DNA from: Actinokineospora alba
GTDB lineage: Bacteria > Actinomycetota > Actinomycetes > Mycobacteriales > Pseudonocardiaceae
NCBI RefSeq assembly: GCF_004362515.1
Contig: NZ_SNXU01000001.1
Location: 4,650,001-4,714,000, forward strand
Length of the DNA: 64,000 nucleotides
Reading direction: 5' to 3'
This document shows, piece after piece, positions 26,861-35,331 of this stretch. The notes below the pieces were generated by a model, which saw nothing but the letters and a program-made list of their open reading frames with translations, was not told the DNA's origin and did not search any database. A program made the position numbers and the translations under genes. Numbering within the stretch: the stretch's first letter is position 1; the number at the start of each line of letters is the position of its first letter.

Positions 26861-27918
26861 TAGTGTACCCCCGGCAGTTCGTTCTCGTTATGCAACTTTT
26901 CGACTATTTCGTCAATCTTACCATCGACGTAGTTGTTGATGTATTGCTGCACCTCTTCTGGCATTGGCAAACCATGCTGCGCTTCCAATTGGGCGGTTAA
27001 TAGCCTCGCGACTTCAAGGACACGCTCACTGCGAACCGTTTCCCATACTTTTGTAAATAGCGGTTCATACTTGGCGCGGAGATCGGTAAGTGTGGTCACT
27101 GATCTGTTGATCTCAGCAATCGATCGCTCGATCATTTGCACATTTTCATCAATTTGTATCTCGGTTGGAAGACTCTCGTAAATCATCGGCAGTGTCTCGG
27201 CAAAACTAGGATTCTTGGCTAACGTCGATGCAAACTCGTGCGCAGCGATCTCGTCGGCCTGTCGCTGCACCACGTTGATGATGCTGGGAATCAGCTCAAG
27301 TGATGCCTCCGAGTCGCTCGTGACGTCCTGACCACCCCGCGTCTTTGCCAAAGTATCGATGATTGTCGTCCATCTCTCAGGTCGTTCGCCATATCTGATG
27401 CCGCGACCAACGATATCTGCAAGTTTTTCATAGAGATTTGCCCATTGATGCTGCAGCTTCGTCCTGATTTGTATTTCTACGGGAAGGTTGTTGTGGAATA
27501 CGACCAGGTGAACGGCGCGATACCCTTGTAATGGCGTCACCCTGCGGTCGTATTCTTTGGGCTTCTTGTTTTCAGATGTAGTAAAGAGTTCGCGTAGATC
27601 GGCAACGATTCTGTCTTGTTCTATCCAGTCGATATCGAGTACGATCCGCATTCCTGCGAGGTCTTGGATGTTTGGTAGCGAGCCGCCGCCGGATCGTTTT
27701 AATTTCTCGAGAATCGTGCCGGTATTCTTCACGCGTGGCGTTGCATTGATTGATAGTGTACTTTGTACTAGCTCTACTGCTTCGCTCAAGGATTCGTCAT
27801 AAATACTTAGCAAATCATGAAGTTGCTCGATATGCTGCGGATCGGACGGATTCGACTTGGTCAGATTCTTTCCGAGCCTTGCGATTTGTGACTTCGTCCA
27901 TTTCGCTTCGGAGGGCAT
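26860..27918 (-). CDS. Stand-alone RelA/SpoT-domain alarmone synthetase (ToxSAS-like candidate)
   Basis: 352 residues. The synthetase domain (about 55-170) keeps the key motifs: 'PRVKNTGTILEKLKR' (61-75), 'DLAGMR' (86-91), 'GYRAVH' (132-137) and 'EIQIRT' (148-153), so pyrophosphate transfer from ATP to a nucleotide or tRNA acceptor looks possible. There is no HD hydrolase, TGS or ACT domain, unlike the chromosomal Rel. The C-terminal ~150 residues are helical and unassigned. It lies in an att-flanked AT-rich island with a coupled small gene, which suits a toxin-antitoxin or anti-phage role rather than the stringent response. No good ribosome site precedes the ATG. Confidence 0.85.
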   Translation of the reverse strand: MPSEAKWTKSQIARLGKNLTKSNPSDPQHIEQLHDLLSIYDESLSEAVELVQSTLSINATPRVKNTGTILEKLKRSGGGSLPNIQDLAGMRIVLDIDWIEQDRIVADLRELFTTSENKKPKEYDRRVTPLQGYRAVHLVVFHNNLPVEIQIRTKLQHQWANLYEKLADIVGRGIRYGERPERWTTIIDTLAKTRGGQDVTSDSEASLELIPSIINVVQRQADEIAAHEFASTLAKNPSFAETLPMIYESLPTEIQIDENVQMIERSIAEINRSVTTLTDLRAKYEPLFTKVWETVRSERVLEVARLLTAQLEAQHGLPMPEEVQQYINNYVDGKIDEIVEKLHNENELPGVH

Positions 27919-28114
27919 GCGTCATTCTTGCATAGTTGGAGCTGTGCCGCTCCCGCTGACTGCGCAGGCTCGTCGACAGTTGCTGCTCGGTCGCGCCTCA
28001 CTTCTCCGTCGAAGGTCATCAATGCCGTCAACACGATTGCTACTATGCTAATCGCGTGACGGAGTACCCGGAGGCACTTAAGTGGAATCCCAGGGGCACC
28101 GCCGACGGTGTAGC

Positions 28115-28300
28115 CCGTTGCTTGTCGACGCGGACGACAAGCTCATTGAGCGTCTTCCGCGCTTTCGTCCACGCGGCCTCGTCAGTGCCTTTGATGGTCT
28201 CTCGGAGATAGACCCTTTTCCCTGTGACGGGGTCCTGTCCCGCGTACACCTTGACCCGGAGCGTGCCCGCTCGCTCCTCGATCTGGCCCCGCTGCCGACC
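28115..28300 (-). pseudogene. Tyrosine-recombinase (integrase) N-terminal fragment
   Basis: Read from 28300 downward the frame gives 'RGQIEERAGTLRVKVYAGQD' and then 'PVTGKRVYLRETIKGTDEAA', typical of the arm-binding N-terminus of actinobacterial phage/ICE integrases. An in-frame TGA lies just upstream and similarity stops after 'VVRVDKQR' (28115). The catalytic domain is absent. It is the remnant of the enzyme that inserted the island into the tRNA next to it. Confidence 0.72.
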
Positions 28301-28393
28301 TCATCTGCGCGTGAACGACCCATAGTCCCAGGTTGCTCGCACCCCGGCCGCGCTCAATGATCAACATGTTCGATTGTTCGTGCTGGTCAAGAG

Positions 28394-28470
28394 TGGTGCC
28401 CCCGGTCAGAGTCGAACTGACACTGGACGGATTTTGAGTCCGCTGCCTCTGCCGGTTGGGCTACGGGGGC
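28394..28470 (-). tRNA. tRNA-Leu (anticodon CAA), CCA encoded
   Basis: Acceptor GCCCCCG/CGGGGGC is perfect; the anticodon loop is CTCAAAA, giving CAA; the T-arm is GTCAG-TTCGACT-CTGAC; CCA is encoded (28396-28394). The variable loop is only five bases (CCAGT), a class I shape that is odd for leucine tRNA, which normally has a long variable arm. It is the integration site of the neighbouring island, and its 5' part lies outside the repeat. Confidence 0.88.
28409..28443. repeat. Attachment-site copy inside tRNA-Leu
   Basis: The tRNA-internal half of the 35-base direct repeat with 26414-26448; it covers the anticodon arm, variable loop and part of the T-arm, the usual crossover region for tRNA-directed integrases. 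Confidence 0.8.
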
Positions 28471-28624
28471 GTCGGGGGAGGACTCTACGCGATCACCTCG
28501 AACACGCGCGCGAGGGTTGCCGCTACCGGGTGATGTCAGCGCCGTCACGTCCGGCCTGGGGTTCACGGGGGATACGCGACGGTAGGCTTCAGGCTTCCCG
28601 TTTCCGGTAGCAAGGAGGACCCCG

Positions 28625-29227
28625 GTGACCGATGTGGCTACCGAGGCCCAAGGTCCCGCTCCCCGTCGGGTGCTGGTGGCCGAGGATGAGGCGTTGATCC
28701 GGCTCGACCTGGTCGAGATGCTCCGGGAAGAGGGGTACGAGGTCGCCGGTGAGGCCGGTGACGGTGAAGAGGCTGTGCGGCTGGCCGGTGAGCTCAAGCC
28801 CGACTTGGTGATCCTCGACGTCAAGATGCCCAAGATGGACGGTATCGAGGCCGCCACCATGATCGCCGGTGAGCGGATCGCTCCCGTGGTCATGTTGACC
28901 GCGTTCAGCCAGCGCGACCTGGTCGAGCGGGCCCGCGACGCCGGTGCCATGGCTTATCTCGTCAAGCCCTTCGCCAAGCACGACCTGGTGCCCGCGATCG
29001 AGCTGGCAGTCAGCCGCTTCTCCGAGCTGCAGGCCCTCGAGACCGAGGTCGCCGGGCTGACCGAACGCCTGGAGACCCGCAAGGTCATCGAGCGCGCCAA
29101 GGGGCTGCTGATGAGCAAGCAGGGCCTCTCCGAGCCGGAGGCGTTCCGCTGGATCCAGCGCACCGCGATGGACCGCCGCACCACCATGAAGGCGGTCGCC
29201 GAGGCCGTAGTGGAGAACATCAACTAG
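28625..29227 (+). CDS. pdtaR: ANTAR-domain response regulator PdtaR
   Basis: 200 residues. The N-terminal receiver domain has the acidic pocket 'VAEDEALIRLD', phospho-acceptor D65 in 'LVILDVKMP' and 'AYLVKPFAKHD'. The C-terminal ANTAR domain (about 135-195, 'RKVIERAKGLLMSKQGLSEPEAFRWIQR' region) binds RNA hairpins to prevent transcription termination. Partner of the PdtaS histidine kinase, which is not in this window. AAGGAGG lies 6 bases before the GTG. Located between tRNA-Leu and, farther on, polA. Its stop overlaps that of the converging gene. Confidence 0.92.
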   Translation: MTDVATEAQGPAPRRVLVAEDEALIRLDLVEMLREEGYEVAGEAGDGEEAVRLAGELKPDLVILDVKMPKMDGIEAATMIAGERIAPVVMLTAFSQRDLVERARDAGAMAYLVKPFAKHDLVPAIELAVSRFSELQALETEVAGLTERLETRKVIERAKGLLMSKQGLSEPEAFRWIQRTAMDRRTTMKAVAEAVVENIN

Positions 29228-31128
29228 ACGACGGTGAAGCTCTCCAGCACCGACGTCCGGTCCCCATCCACCCCGATCACCCGCGCCTCCAGCACGTGTC
29301 TGCCCGACGTGAACCCGTTGAGCGACAACGGGATCGAGTAGGTCCCACCCGGTGACGGCCCGCCGATCGACGTCGGCAGGCTCGCGACCATCCGCCCGTC
29401 GGCCCACAGCTGGAACCCCTGCACGCCCGCCACCGCCCCGGTGTCCCATTGGGACCGTTCCCCGGCGAGCCGCACCGTGACCACGAGCCTTCCCTGCGGG
29501 GTCACCGTCGGCGCCGGCATCGGGACTCCGCCCGAGTCGCCCAGTTCGATCGACAACGTGGGCAGGGCGTCGCGGGAAGCGCGGTCCGCTCCCCTCGACG
29601 AGTCAGGCGGTGGGGGAGTGGCCACCGACAGCTCCAGGTAACTTTCCTGGACCACCACCCCAGGTTCCGCCCCCGGCGCGCGCACCACGAACGGGCTCAA
29701 CGCCTCCCCATCAGCTCCGAGCAACGCCTGCGGGACCTCGGCGATCACCGTCACCGTCGACCCCGCCGACCGCGGCGGACCCGGCACCGCGGGCGGTGCG
29801 GGCAGCACATCGGTGCCCAACTGGATCGTCGCCGCGGACGTGTCCACCGCGCCGGACACCGTCATCGTCACCACGATCCGCGCCGACAGCGCGTCCGCCA
29901 GCAGCCGCCGCGAGATCCCCAGGGCGGGGGCGGGCGCGTCCGGCGCCAGCACCTGCCGGGTGGCCAGGTTGACCGACCTCTCCACCACCGACGGCGCGAC
30001 TGCGGGCGGCCCGCTGAACCCGGCCGCCGCGACATGCACGCGCGACCGCCTGCCCTGCGGCCCGCGCATCCCGATCAGCGCCGACGCCTCCGACCAGCGC
30101 GGCACCGCCCCGGACACCCCGACCGTGCGCCCGTCCTGCAGCACGAACACCCCGGACGTCGTCACCCGAACCTCGAACAGATGCAGCACGCCGCCCCCAC
30201 GCGCGGGCACCGCGGGCGGTACCTGCGCGGTCACGGTCCGCTGGTCCAGCCCCGCACCCGTGTTGACCCGCACGCCCCCGTCGTCCACCAGCACCCGGAT
30301 GGCCCCCGCGGGCAGCGTCGGGTCCTCGCCCGCGTGCGGCGTGCTGCGGACCGCGCCGATCCGGTCGGCCGGACCCGGCACCAGGTCGAGCGTCAGCCGA
30401 CCACCCGGGCCCGCCGCGTCGGTGAGGACCACGAAACGCCCGAGCAGGCCGCCGTCGGACTCGGTCAGCCGCAGCGGCTGCCGGGCCCGCAGCACCGCCT
30501 CGTCGGCGCCGCACCCGAGGTCGATCGGCAGCCCCACCTCGCCGGGCGCCCGCGCCCCCAGGTCCACGCAGCCCCGGTAGCCGGACAGGTGCCACAGCGA
30601 CCCAGGCACGTCGGACCGCACGGACGCGTCGTCGCGGAACTCGTCGAGCAGCCCGGTCAGCCCTTCACGCCACCCGGCGTCGCCGCGGCCGGGCCTGCCG
30701 CCCACGACAGTGGGCTCGGACCGCTGCCCGAAGCTGTCGACGGCCCGCACCTCGATCTTGTAGTCGGCGTCGTCGACGAGCCCGTCGAGCTGGGTGTCCG
30801 GCGTCGCGACGAGCTTCGTCCGGGCCGGTGCGCCGCCGCCTTCCCAGCGGACCTCGTACCCCGCGGCGTCGCTGCCGGCCCACCACACTCGCAGCCTTCC
30901 GGGAGCGGGGTCCGAGGCCACGTCACGTGGCGCCGCGGGTGGCTTCCCGGGCTCTGGGAGCAGCACCCGGTCGTCGGCGAATCGGCTCACCCGTTCAGGG
31001 GTTGCGGTGATGGTCGAAGGTCGCTCCGGGGGCGGTGATTCGTCACTCGGCGTACGCAACGTCAGGACGGCCCCCACGAGCACGGCGACCGCTCCCACCC
31101 AGATGAGCACTCGTTTTCCGCTGACCAC
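29224..31128 (-). CDS. Membrane-anchored protein with fibronectin type III domain
   Basis: 634 residues. One N-terminal membrane segment ('VLIWVGAVAVLVGAVLTL') is followed by a Pro-rich linker and an FN3-like domain (about 65-150, 'AAPRDVASDPAPGRLRVWW' to 'YKIEVRAVDSFGQRS'), then a long beta-rich extracellular region with Ala/Pro/Val-rich stretches. Function unknown; it looks like a surface or envelope protein. The GTG at 31128 is chosen because TACGCT ends 6 bases upstream, giving a leaderless start; the frame extends to 31197. Its stop codon overlaps the pdtaR stop on the other strand (shared CTAG). Confidence 0.75.
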   Translation of the reverse strand: MVSGKRVLIWVGAVAVLVGAVLTLRTPSDESPPPERPSTITATPERVSRFADDRVLLPEPGKPPAAPRDVASDPAPGRLRVWWAGSDAAGYEVRWEGGGAPARTKLVATPDTQLDGLVDDADYKIEVRAVDSFGQRSEPTVVGGRPGRGDAGWREGLTGLLDEFRDDASVRSDVPGSLWHLSGYRGCVDLGARAPGEVGLPIDLGCGADEAVLRARQPLRLTESDGGLLGRFVVLTDAAGPGGRLTLDLVPGPADRIGAVRSTPHAGEDPTLPAGAIRVLVDDGGVRVNTGAGLDQRTVTAQVPPAVPARGGGVLHLFEVRVTTSGVFVLQDGRTVGVSGAVPRWSEASALIGMRGPQGRRSRVHVAAAGFSGPPAVAPSVVERSVNLATRQVLAPDAPAPALGISRRLLADALSARIVVTMTVSGAVDTSAATIQLGTDVLPAPPAVPGPPRSAGSTVTVIAEVPQALLGADGEALSPFVVRAPGAEPGVVVQESYLELSVATPPPPDSSRGADRASRDALPTLSIELGDSGGVPMPAPTVTPQGRLVVTVRLAGERSQWDTGAVAGVQGFQLWADGRMVASLPTSIGGPSPGGTYSIPLSLNGFTSGRHVLEARVIGVDGDRTSVLESFTVV

Positions 31129-31280
31129 GACCGCAGCGTATTGGCACGTCTCGCTAATGCGTAGCCCATCAGCGCCCAGTGTCCGACCCTCGAACACCAG
31201 CGCTCACTTTCGTTGCAGTCTGGTCACGAGCAGCCTAGGCACGTGACTACTCCTCGTCAGGTCACTACTTTCCGCCCCAA

Positions 31281-31300
31281 CCCTCAAATAGGTATGAGGG
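31281..31300. promoter_or_regulatory. Dyad upstream of livK
   Basis: CCCTCA-N8-TGAGGG, perfect 6-bp arms, 55 bases before the livK start. A possible operator for the amino-acid importer operon; no matching regulator is encoded nearby. Confidence 0.4.
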
Positions 31301-31354
31301 CGAGGTTCGGCATGCTGTACGGCATTGTCGGACGAAGCGGAGAAGGGACGTCAC

Positions 31355-32584
31355 GTGCGTAACCAGACGGTGAAGGCCGCGGTGCTGGTCGCTGGCGCGT
31401 TGTTGCTCGCAGCCTGTGGCACCAACAAGGAAGAGACCGGTGCGGGCGGGGGCAACCAGGCCTGTGACCAGAGCAAGGGCACCCTGGTCATCGGCGTCAT
31501 CGCGCCGCAGTCCGGTGGTCTGTCCGCGCTTGGCCTCGGCATCAAGAACTCCGCACAGCTCGCGGCCGACCAGGCCAACGAGAAGTGCGCTGTCAAGGGC
31601 TACAAGCTCGCTGTGCAGACCGAAGACGACCAGGCGACCGCCCAGGTCGGCGCGCAGGCAGCCACCAGGCTTTCCTCTAACGCGAATGTTGTCGGCGTCG
31701 TCGGCACGCTGAACTCCTCGGTCGCGCAGAGCGTGCAGCCGATCCTCAAGGGCAAGAACATCGTGATGGTGTCGCCCGCCAACACGAACCCGTCGCTGAC
31801 GCGTGGCGCCGAGTACGGCACCGCCCCCAAGCGCGGCTTCGAGAACTACTTCCGCGTCTGCGCCACCGACGACCTGCAGGGCCCGTTCGCGGCCAAGTAC
31901 CTGGTCGGCAAGGCGGGCAAGAAGAACATCGCCATCATCACCGACGGCAAGACCTACGGTAAGGGTCTCGCGGCGGAGTTCCAGAAGCAGGCCGAGAAGG
32001 ACGGCGCCAAGATCGCCGCCCAGGGCACGGTCGGCGAGAAGGACACCGACTTCGCCGGCGTCATCGGCACCATCAAGGGCTCCAACCCGGACGCGGTCTA
32101 CTACGGCGGCGAGTACCCGCAGGCGGGTCCGCTCTCGAAGCAGATGAAGGACGCCGGTCTGAACATCCCGGTCATGGGTGGCGACGGCATCTACGACGAC
32201 AAGTTCATCGACCTCGGCGGCAAGGAAGGTGACCTGGCCACCTCGGTCGGCGCGCCGACCGACACCCTGCCGAGCGCGAAGGCGTTCGTCGACGCGTACA
32301 ACGCGAAGAACTACAAGGACAAGTTCAGCGCCTACGGTGCGTTCTCCTACGACGCCACCAACGCCATCATCGCCTCGCTCGGCAAGACCCTTGGCGACGC
32401 GGGCACGTGGGGCGACGACAAGCGCGCTGACCTGATCAAGAACGTCGGCGAGTACTCCGCCCAGGGTGCCACCGGCGAGATCAAGTTCGACCAGTACGGC
32501 GACAGCACCAACAAGCTGCTGACCGTCTACAAGGTGACCGCGGGCAAGTGGGCGGCTGACGAGACCGGCACGTTCGGCGGCTGA
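31355..32584 (+). CDS. livK: Branched-chain amino acid ABC transporter, substrate-binding lipoprotein
   Basis: 409 residues. Lipobox 'LLLAAC' then a Peripla_BP_6 domain ('IGVIAPQSGGLSALGLGIKNSAQLA', 'VVGVVGTLNSSVAQSVQPIL'). Lipid-anchored receptor of the Liv importer whose four other subunits follow in order. GTG 31355 is chosen because GAGAAGGGA precedes it by 7 bases and it starts exactly at the signal peptide. A strong hairpin separates it from livH, so it is probably made in excess of the membrane parts. Confidence 0.93.
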   Translation: MRNQTVKAAVLVAGALLLAACGTNKEETGAGGGNQACDQSKGTLVIGVIAPQSGGLSALGLGIKNSAQLAADQANEKCAVKGYKLAVQTEDDQATAQVGAQAATRLSSNANVVGVVGTLNSSVAQSVQPILKGKNIVMVSPANTNPSLTRGAEYGTAPKRGFENYFRVCATDDLQGPFAAKYLVGKAGKKNIAIITDGKTYGKGLAAEFQKQAEKDGAKIAAQGTVGEKDTDFAGVIGTIKGSNPDAVYYGGEYPQAGPLSKQMKDAGLNIPVMGGDGIYDDKFIDLGGKEGDLATSVGAPTDTLPSAKAFVDAYNAKNYKDKFSAYGAFSYDATNAIIASLGKTLGDAGTWGDDKRADLIKNVGEYSAQGATGEIKFDQYGDSTNKLLTVYKVTAGKWAADETGTFGG

Positions 32585-32615
32585 TCCAGCTAGCTCTTTG
32601 TCCAAATAGACGGTT

Positions 32616-32651
32616 GTGGCGGGGGCAGGCAATGACGCCTGCCCCCGCCAC
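32616..32651 (+). terminator. Intercistronic hairpin between livK and livH
   Basis: Perfect 15-bp stem (GTGGCGGGGGCAGGC and its complement) with AATGAC loop. Probably a partial terminator or mRNA-stabilising hairpin that sets a high binding-protein to permease ratio. Confidence 0.8.
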
Positions 32652-32665
32652 TCTTGGAGGTAGAC

Positions 32666-33595
32666 GTGGCCACGCTGCTACAGCAGCTTGTTAACGGCCT
32701 CGTGTTGGGCGGCTTGATCGCGCTCATCGCGTTGGGCTACACGATGGTGTACGGCATCATCCAGTTGATCAACTTCGCCCACGGCGAGGTCTTCATGGTG
32801 GGCGGGTTCGCCTCGCTCGCGACTTACTCTTATGTCCTGCCCGATAGCTGGAAGAGCGACTGGTGGGTCGCGCTTCCGCTGATGGCTATCGGTGGTGCGC
32901 TTGTCGCCGTCATCCTCTCGGTGATCGTCGAACGGTTCGCCTACCGTCCGCTGCGCAACGCGCCGCGACTGGCGCCGTTGATCACCGCATTGGGTGTCTC
33001 GGTTGTTCTCAAGGAAGCTGTCCGCCTGTGGTACCCGGGCGCGACCGCTCCGGTCCCCTTCCCGCGTGTCTTCGTCGACAAGCAGTTCACCCTCGAGGTT
33101 TTCGGCGGCACTGTGACGATCGGCTCCACCGCGCTCCTGATGATCGCGGTCTCGATCATCGGCGCGATCGCCCTGCAGACCTACATCACCAAGTCACGGA
33201 TGGGTCGCGCGATGCGCGCCACCGCGCAGGACCCGGACACCGCCCGGCTCATGGGCGTGAACCCGAACCGCACCATCGTGCTGACGTTCGTCATCGGTGC
33301 CGCCCTTGCGGGCATCGCCGGCGTGCTCTACGGAATCCAGATCACCAACGTCGACACCGAGGTCGGCTTCCTCTACGGCATCTTCGCGTTCACCGCGGCG
33401 GTCCTCGGCGGAGTCGGCAGCATCAAGGGTGCGGTGATCGGCGGTTTCGCGATCGGCATCGTCAAGACCCTGTCGGGTCAGTACATGTGGGGCGGAACCC
33501 AGTACGACCTGGTGTGGATCTTCGTCATCCTGATCGCGGTGTTGGTCTTCCGGCCGCAGGGTCTGTTCGGTGAGCCGGAAAGGGTGCGCGCATGA
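32666..33595 (+). CDS. livH: Branched-chain amino acid ABC transporter permease LivH
   Basis: 309 residues, about eight membrane segments, BPD_transp_2 family. 'GYTMVYGIIQLINFAHGEVFMVG' near the N-terminus is the LivH hallmark. GTG 32666 follows TTGGAGG by 5 bases; an upstream in-frame start would overlap that ribosome site. Coupled to livM by ATGA. Confidence 0.94.
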   Translation: MATLLQQLVNGLVLGGLIALIALGYTMVYGIIQLINFAHGEVFMVGGFASLATYSYVLPDSWKSDWWVALPLMAIGGALVAVILSVIVERFAYRPLRNAPRLAPLITALGVSVVLKEAVRLWYPGATAPVPFPRVFVDKQFTLEVFGGTVTIGSTALLMIAVSIIGAIALQTYITKSRMGRAMRATAQDPDTARLMGVNPNRTIVLTFVIGAALAGIAGVLYGIQITNVDTEVGFLYGIFAFTAAVLGGVGSIKGAVIGGFAIGIVKTLSGQYMWGGTQYDLVWIFVILIAVLVFRPQGLFGEPERVRA

Positions 33596-35331
33596 GTGTC
33601 AAGGAAGTTCTGTCGCCTGCCCAGGCGCGCATCCTGGTCATCGCCGGTGGTGTGCTGGCGATCATCGCGGCACTGATGCCGTGGGCCACTTTCACCCTCA
33701 ATGAGGGTCCGTACCCGGACAAGTCGACGCTGCAGTTCTTCGACGCGCCGTTCCTGGTCAGCGGGTTCCGCATGCACACCCTGCTCATCGGTGTAGCGGT
33801 GCTGGTCGTGGTGTTCTCACCGTTCAACGTCCGCAACCGGGTGCACCGCGCGCTCGGCTGGGGCCTGACCGGTATCGCTGTTGTGAACACCGGCTTCATC
33901 CTGGCCAACGGCGGCGGACTCGGCGCCATCACGGCCGCCGACGGCAACTTCGCCTTCGGTGGCATCATCGGCATCGCGGCGGGCGTGCTGATCATCGTCG
34001 CGTCCAAGGCGGGCGAGCTTGAGCCCATCCCGCACTGGAACACCAAGGTTCCGCGCCTGGTCGCCTATGCGGCGCTGATCATCGCCTACGTCGCGCTGCT
34101 GCTCGCCGTCGCGATGATGCTCAACGCCGGTGGCCAGGGTGGTGTCGGCAACCCGTACGCGGGCCCGATCTTCCTGTCGCTGCTGGCATTCCTGGCCGGT
34201 GTGCTGGGCGCCCTGCACGGGATCGGCCTCACCGGCTGGATTTCCCGGCTGTCGGACGAACACAAGTGGTTCAGCGTCATCGTGCTGCTCGTGGTCGCCC
34301 TGGCGCTGCCGTTCACCGAGGCGGGCACCGACTACTGGATGACCACCGCGGCCAACATCGGCGTCTACGCCGCGACCGCGATCGGTCTGAACATCGTCGT
34401 CGGCCTCGCGGGCCTGCTCGACCTCGGATATGTCGCGTTCCTCGGTATCGGCGCGTTCGTCGCGGCGAACTTCTCCGGCGCGGTCACGTCGAAGCTCGGC
34501 ATCGAGGGTGAGCTGCCGTTCCTGGTGGCGGCCATCATCGCCGCGATCGTCGCGGGCATCTTCGGCGGAATCGTCGGCTCGCCGACGCTGCGGGTGCGCG
34601 GTGACTACCTCGCGATCGTGACGCTGGCCTTCGGTGAGATCTTCAAGAAGTCCGCGCAGAACGACATCGGTGGACTCACCGGCGGCGCGAACGCGATCCC
34701 GGGCGTGCCCGCGATCAACTGGTTCGGCAAGCCGTTCGACGAGTCGCTCACCATCGGGTCGATCAAGCTGCCCTCCGGCGTCCTGTACTACGTCCTGATC
34801 ATCGTGCTCGTCGCGCTGGTGATGGTGGTGTTCGCGAACCTCAAGAACTCGCGCATCGGCCGTTCCTGGATCGCGATCCGCGAGGACGAGGACGCGGCGC
34901 GCGCCATGGGCATCAAGACCGGCAAGGCGAAGATCCTCGCCTTCGTCATCGGCGCCACGCTGGCCGGTTTGGCCGGTGCGGTGTTCGCGCACAAGACCTC
35001 GACGGTCGCCTACGACAGCTTCCAGTTCATCGAGTCGGTGACCCTGCTCGCGGCGGTCATTCTCGGCGGCATGGGGTCCATCCCGGGCGCCGTGCTCGGT
35101 GCGGCACTGCTGTTGGTGCTGCCGGAGAAGCTGCGTGAGTTCTCCGACTACCGGCTCCTGCTGTTCGGCCTCGCGCTGGTGCTGATCATGCGCTTCCGGC
35201 CGCAGGGCCTCGTGCCGGACAAGCACCGACGTGCCGAGTTGGCCAATGAAGGCGCCGAAGGGGTGCCGATCGAGGAGCTCAACTTGCCTGACGACACCCC
35301 CGGCGGCGCGAAGGCGCAGGTGGCCCGATGA
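33592..35331 (+). CDS. livM: Branched-chain amino acid ABC transporter permease LivM with long N-terminal membrane extension
   Basis: 579 residues, about 230 more than a usual LivM. The core permease is about 225-560 ('GLNIVVGLAGLLDLGYVAFLGIGAFVAA', 'GRSWIAIREDEDAARAMGI'). The first ~220 residues hold five or so extra hydrophobic segments separated by short loops, with 'MPWATFTLNEGPYPDKS' in the first loop. The extension may dock a partner or alter gating; no known domain was recognised in it. Overlaps livH and livG by four bases each. Confidence 0.92.
   Translation: MSVKEVLSPAQARILVIAGGVLAIIAALMPWATFTLNEGPYPDKSTLQFFDAPFLVSGFRMHTLLIGVAVLVVVFSPFNVRNRVHRALGWGLTGIAVVNTGFILANGGGLGAITAADGNFAFGGIIGIAAGVLIIVASKAGELEPIPHWNTKVPRLVAYAALIIAYVALLLAVAMMLNAGGQGGVGNPYAGPIFLSLLAFLAGVLGALHGIGLTGWISRLSDEHKWFSVIVLLVVALALPFTEAGTDYWMTTAANIGVYAATAIGLNIVVGLAGLLDLGYVAFLGIGAFVAANFSGAVTSKLGIEGELPFLVAAIIAAIVAGIFGGIVGSPTLRVRGDYLAIVTLAFGEIFKKSAQNDIGGLTGGANAIPGVPAINWFGKPFDESLTIGSIKLPSGVLYYVLIIVLVALVMVVFANLKNSRIGRSWIAIREDEDAARAMGIKTGKAKILAFVIGATLAGLAGAVFAHKTSTVAYDSFQFIESVTLLAAVILGGMGSIPGAVLGAALLLVLPEKLREFSDYRLLLFGLALVLIMRFRPQGLVPDKHRRAELANEGAEGVPIEELNLPDDTPGGAKAQVAR

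Larger units (their letters stand above)
26414..28443. mobile_element. Degraded integrative mini-island at tRNA-Leu
   Basis: About 2 kb bounded by a 35-base direct repeat (33 of 35 identical), the right copy being part of a tRNA-Leu gene. The inside is visibly AT-richer than both flanks and its genes lack the strong G/C third-position bias of the neighbours. It contains an integrase fragment next to the tRNA and a two-gene RelA/SpoT operon as cargo. It sits on the 3' side of the tRNA, as expected for tRNA-targeting integration. Probably immobile now. Confidence 0.75.
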
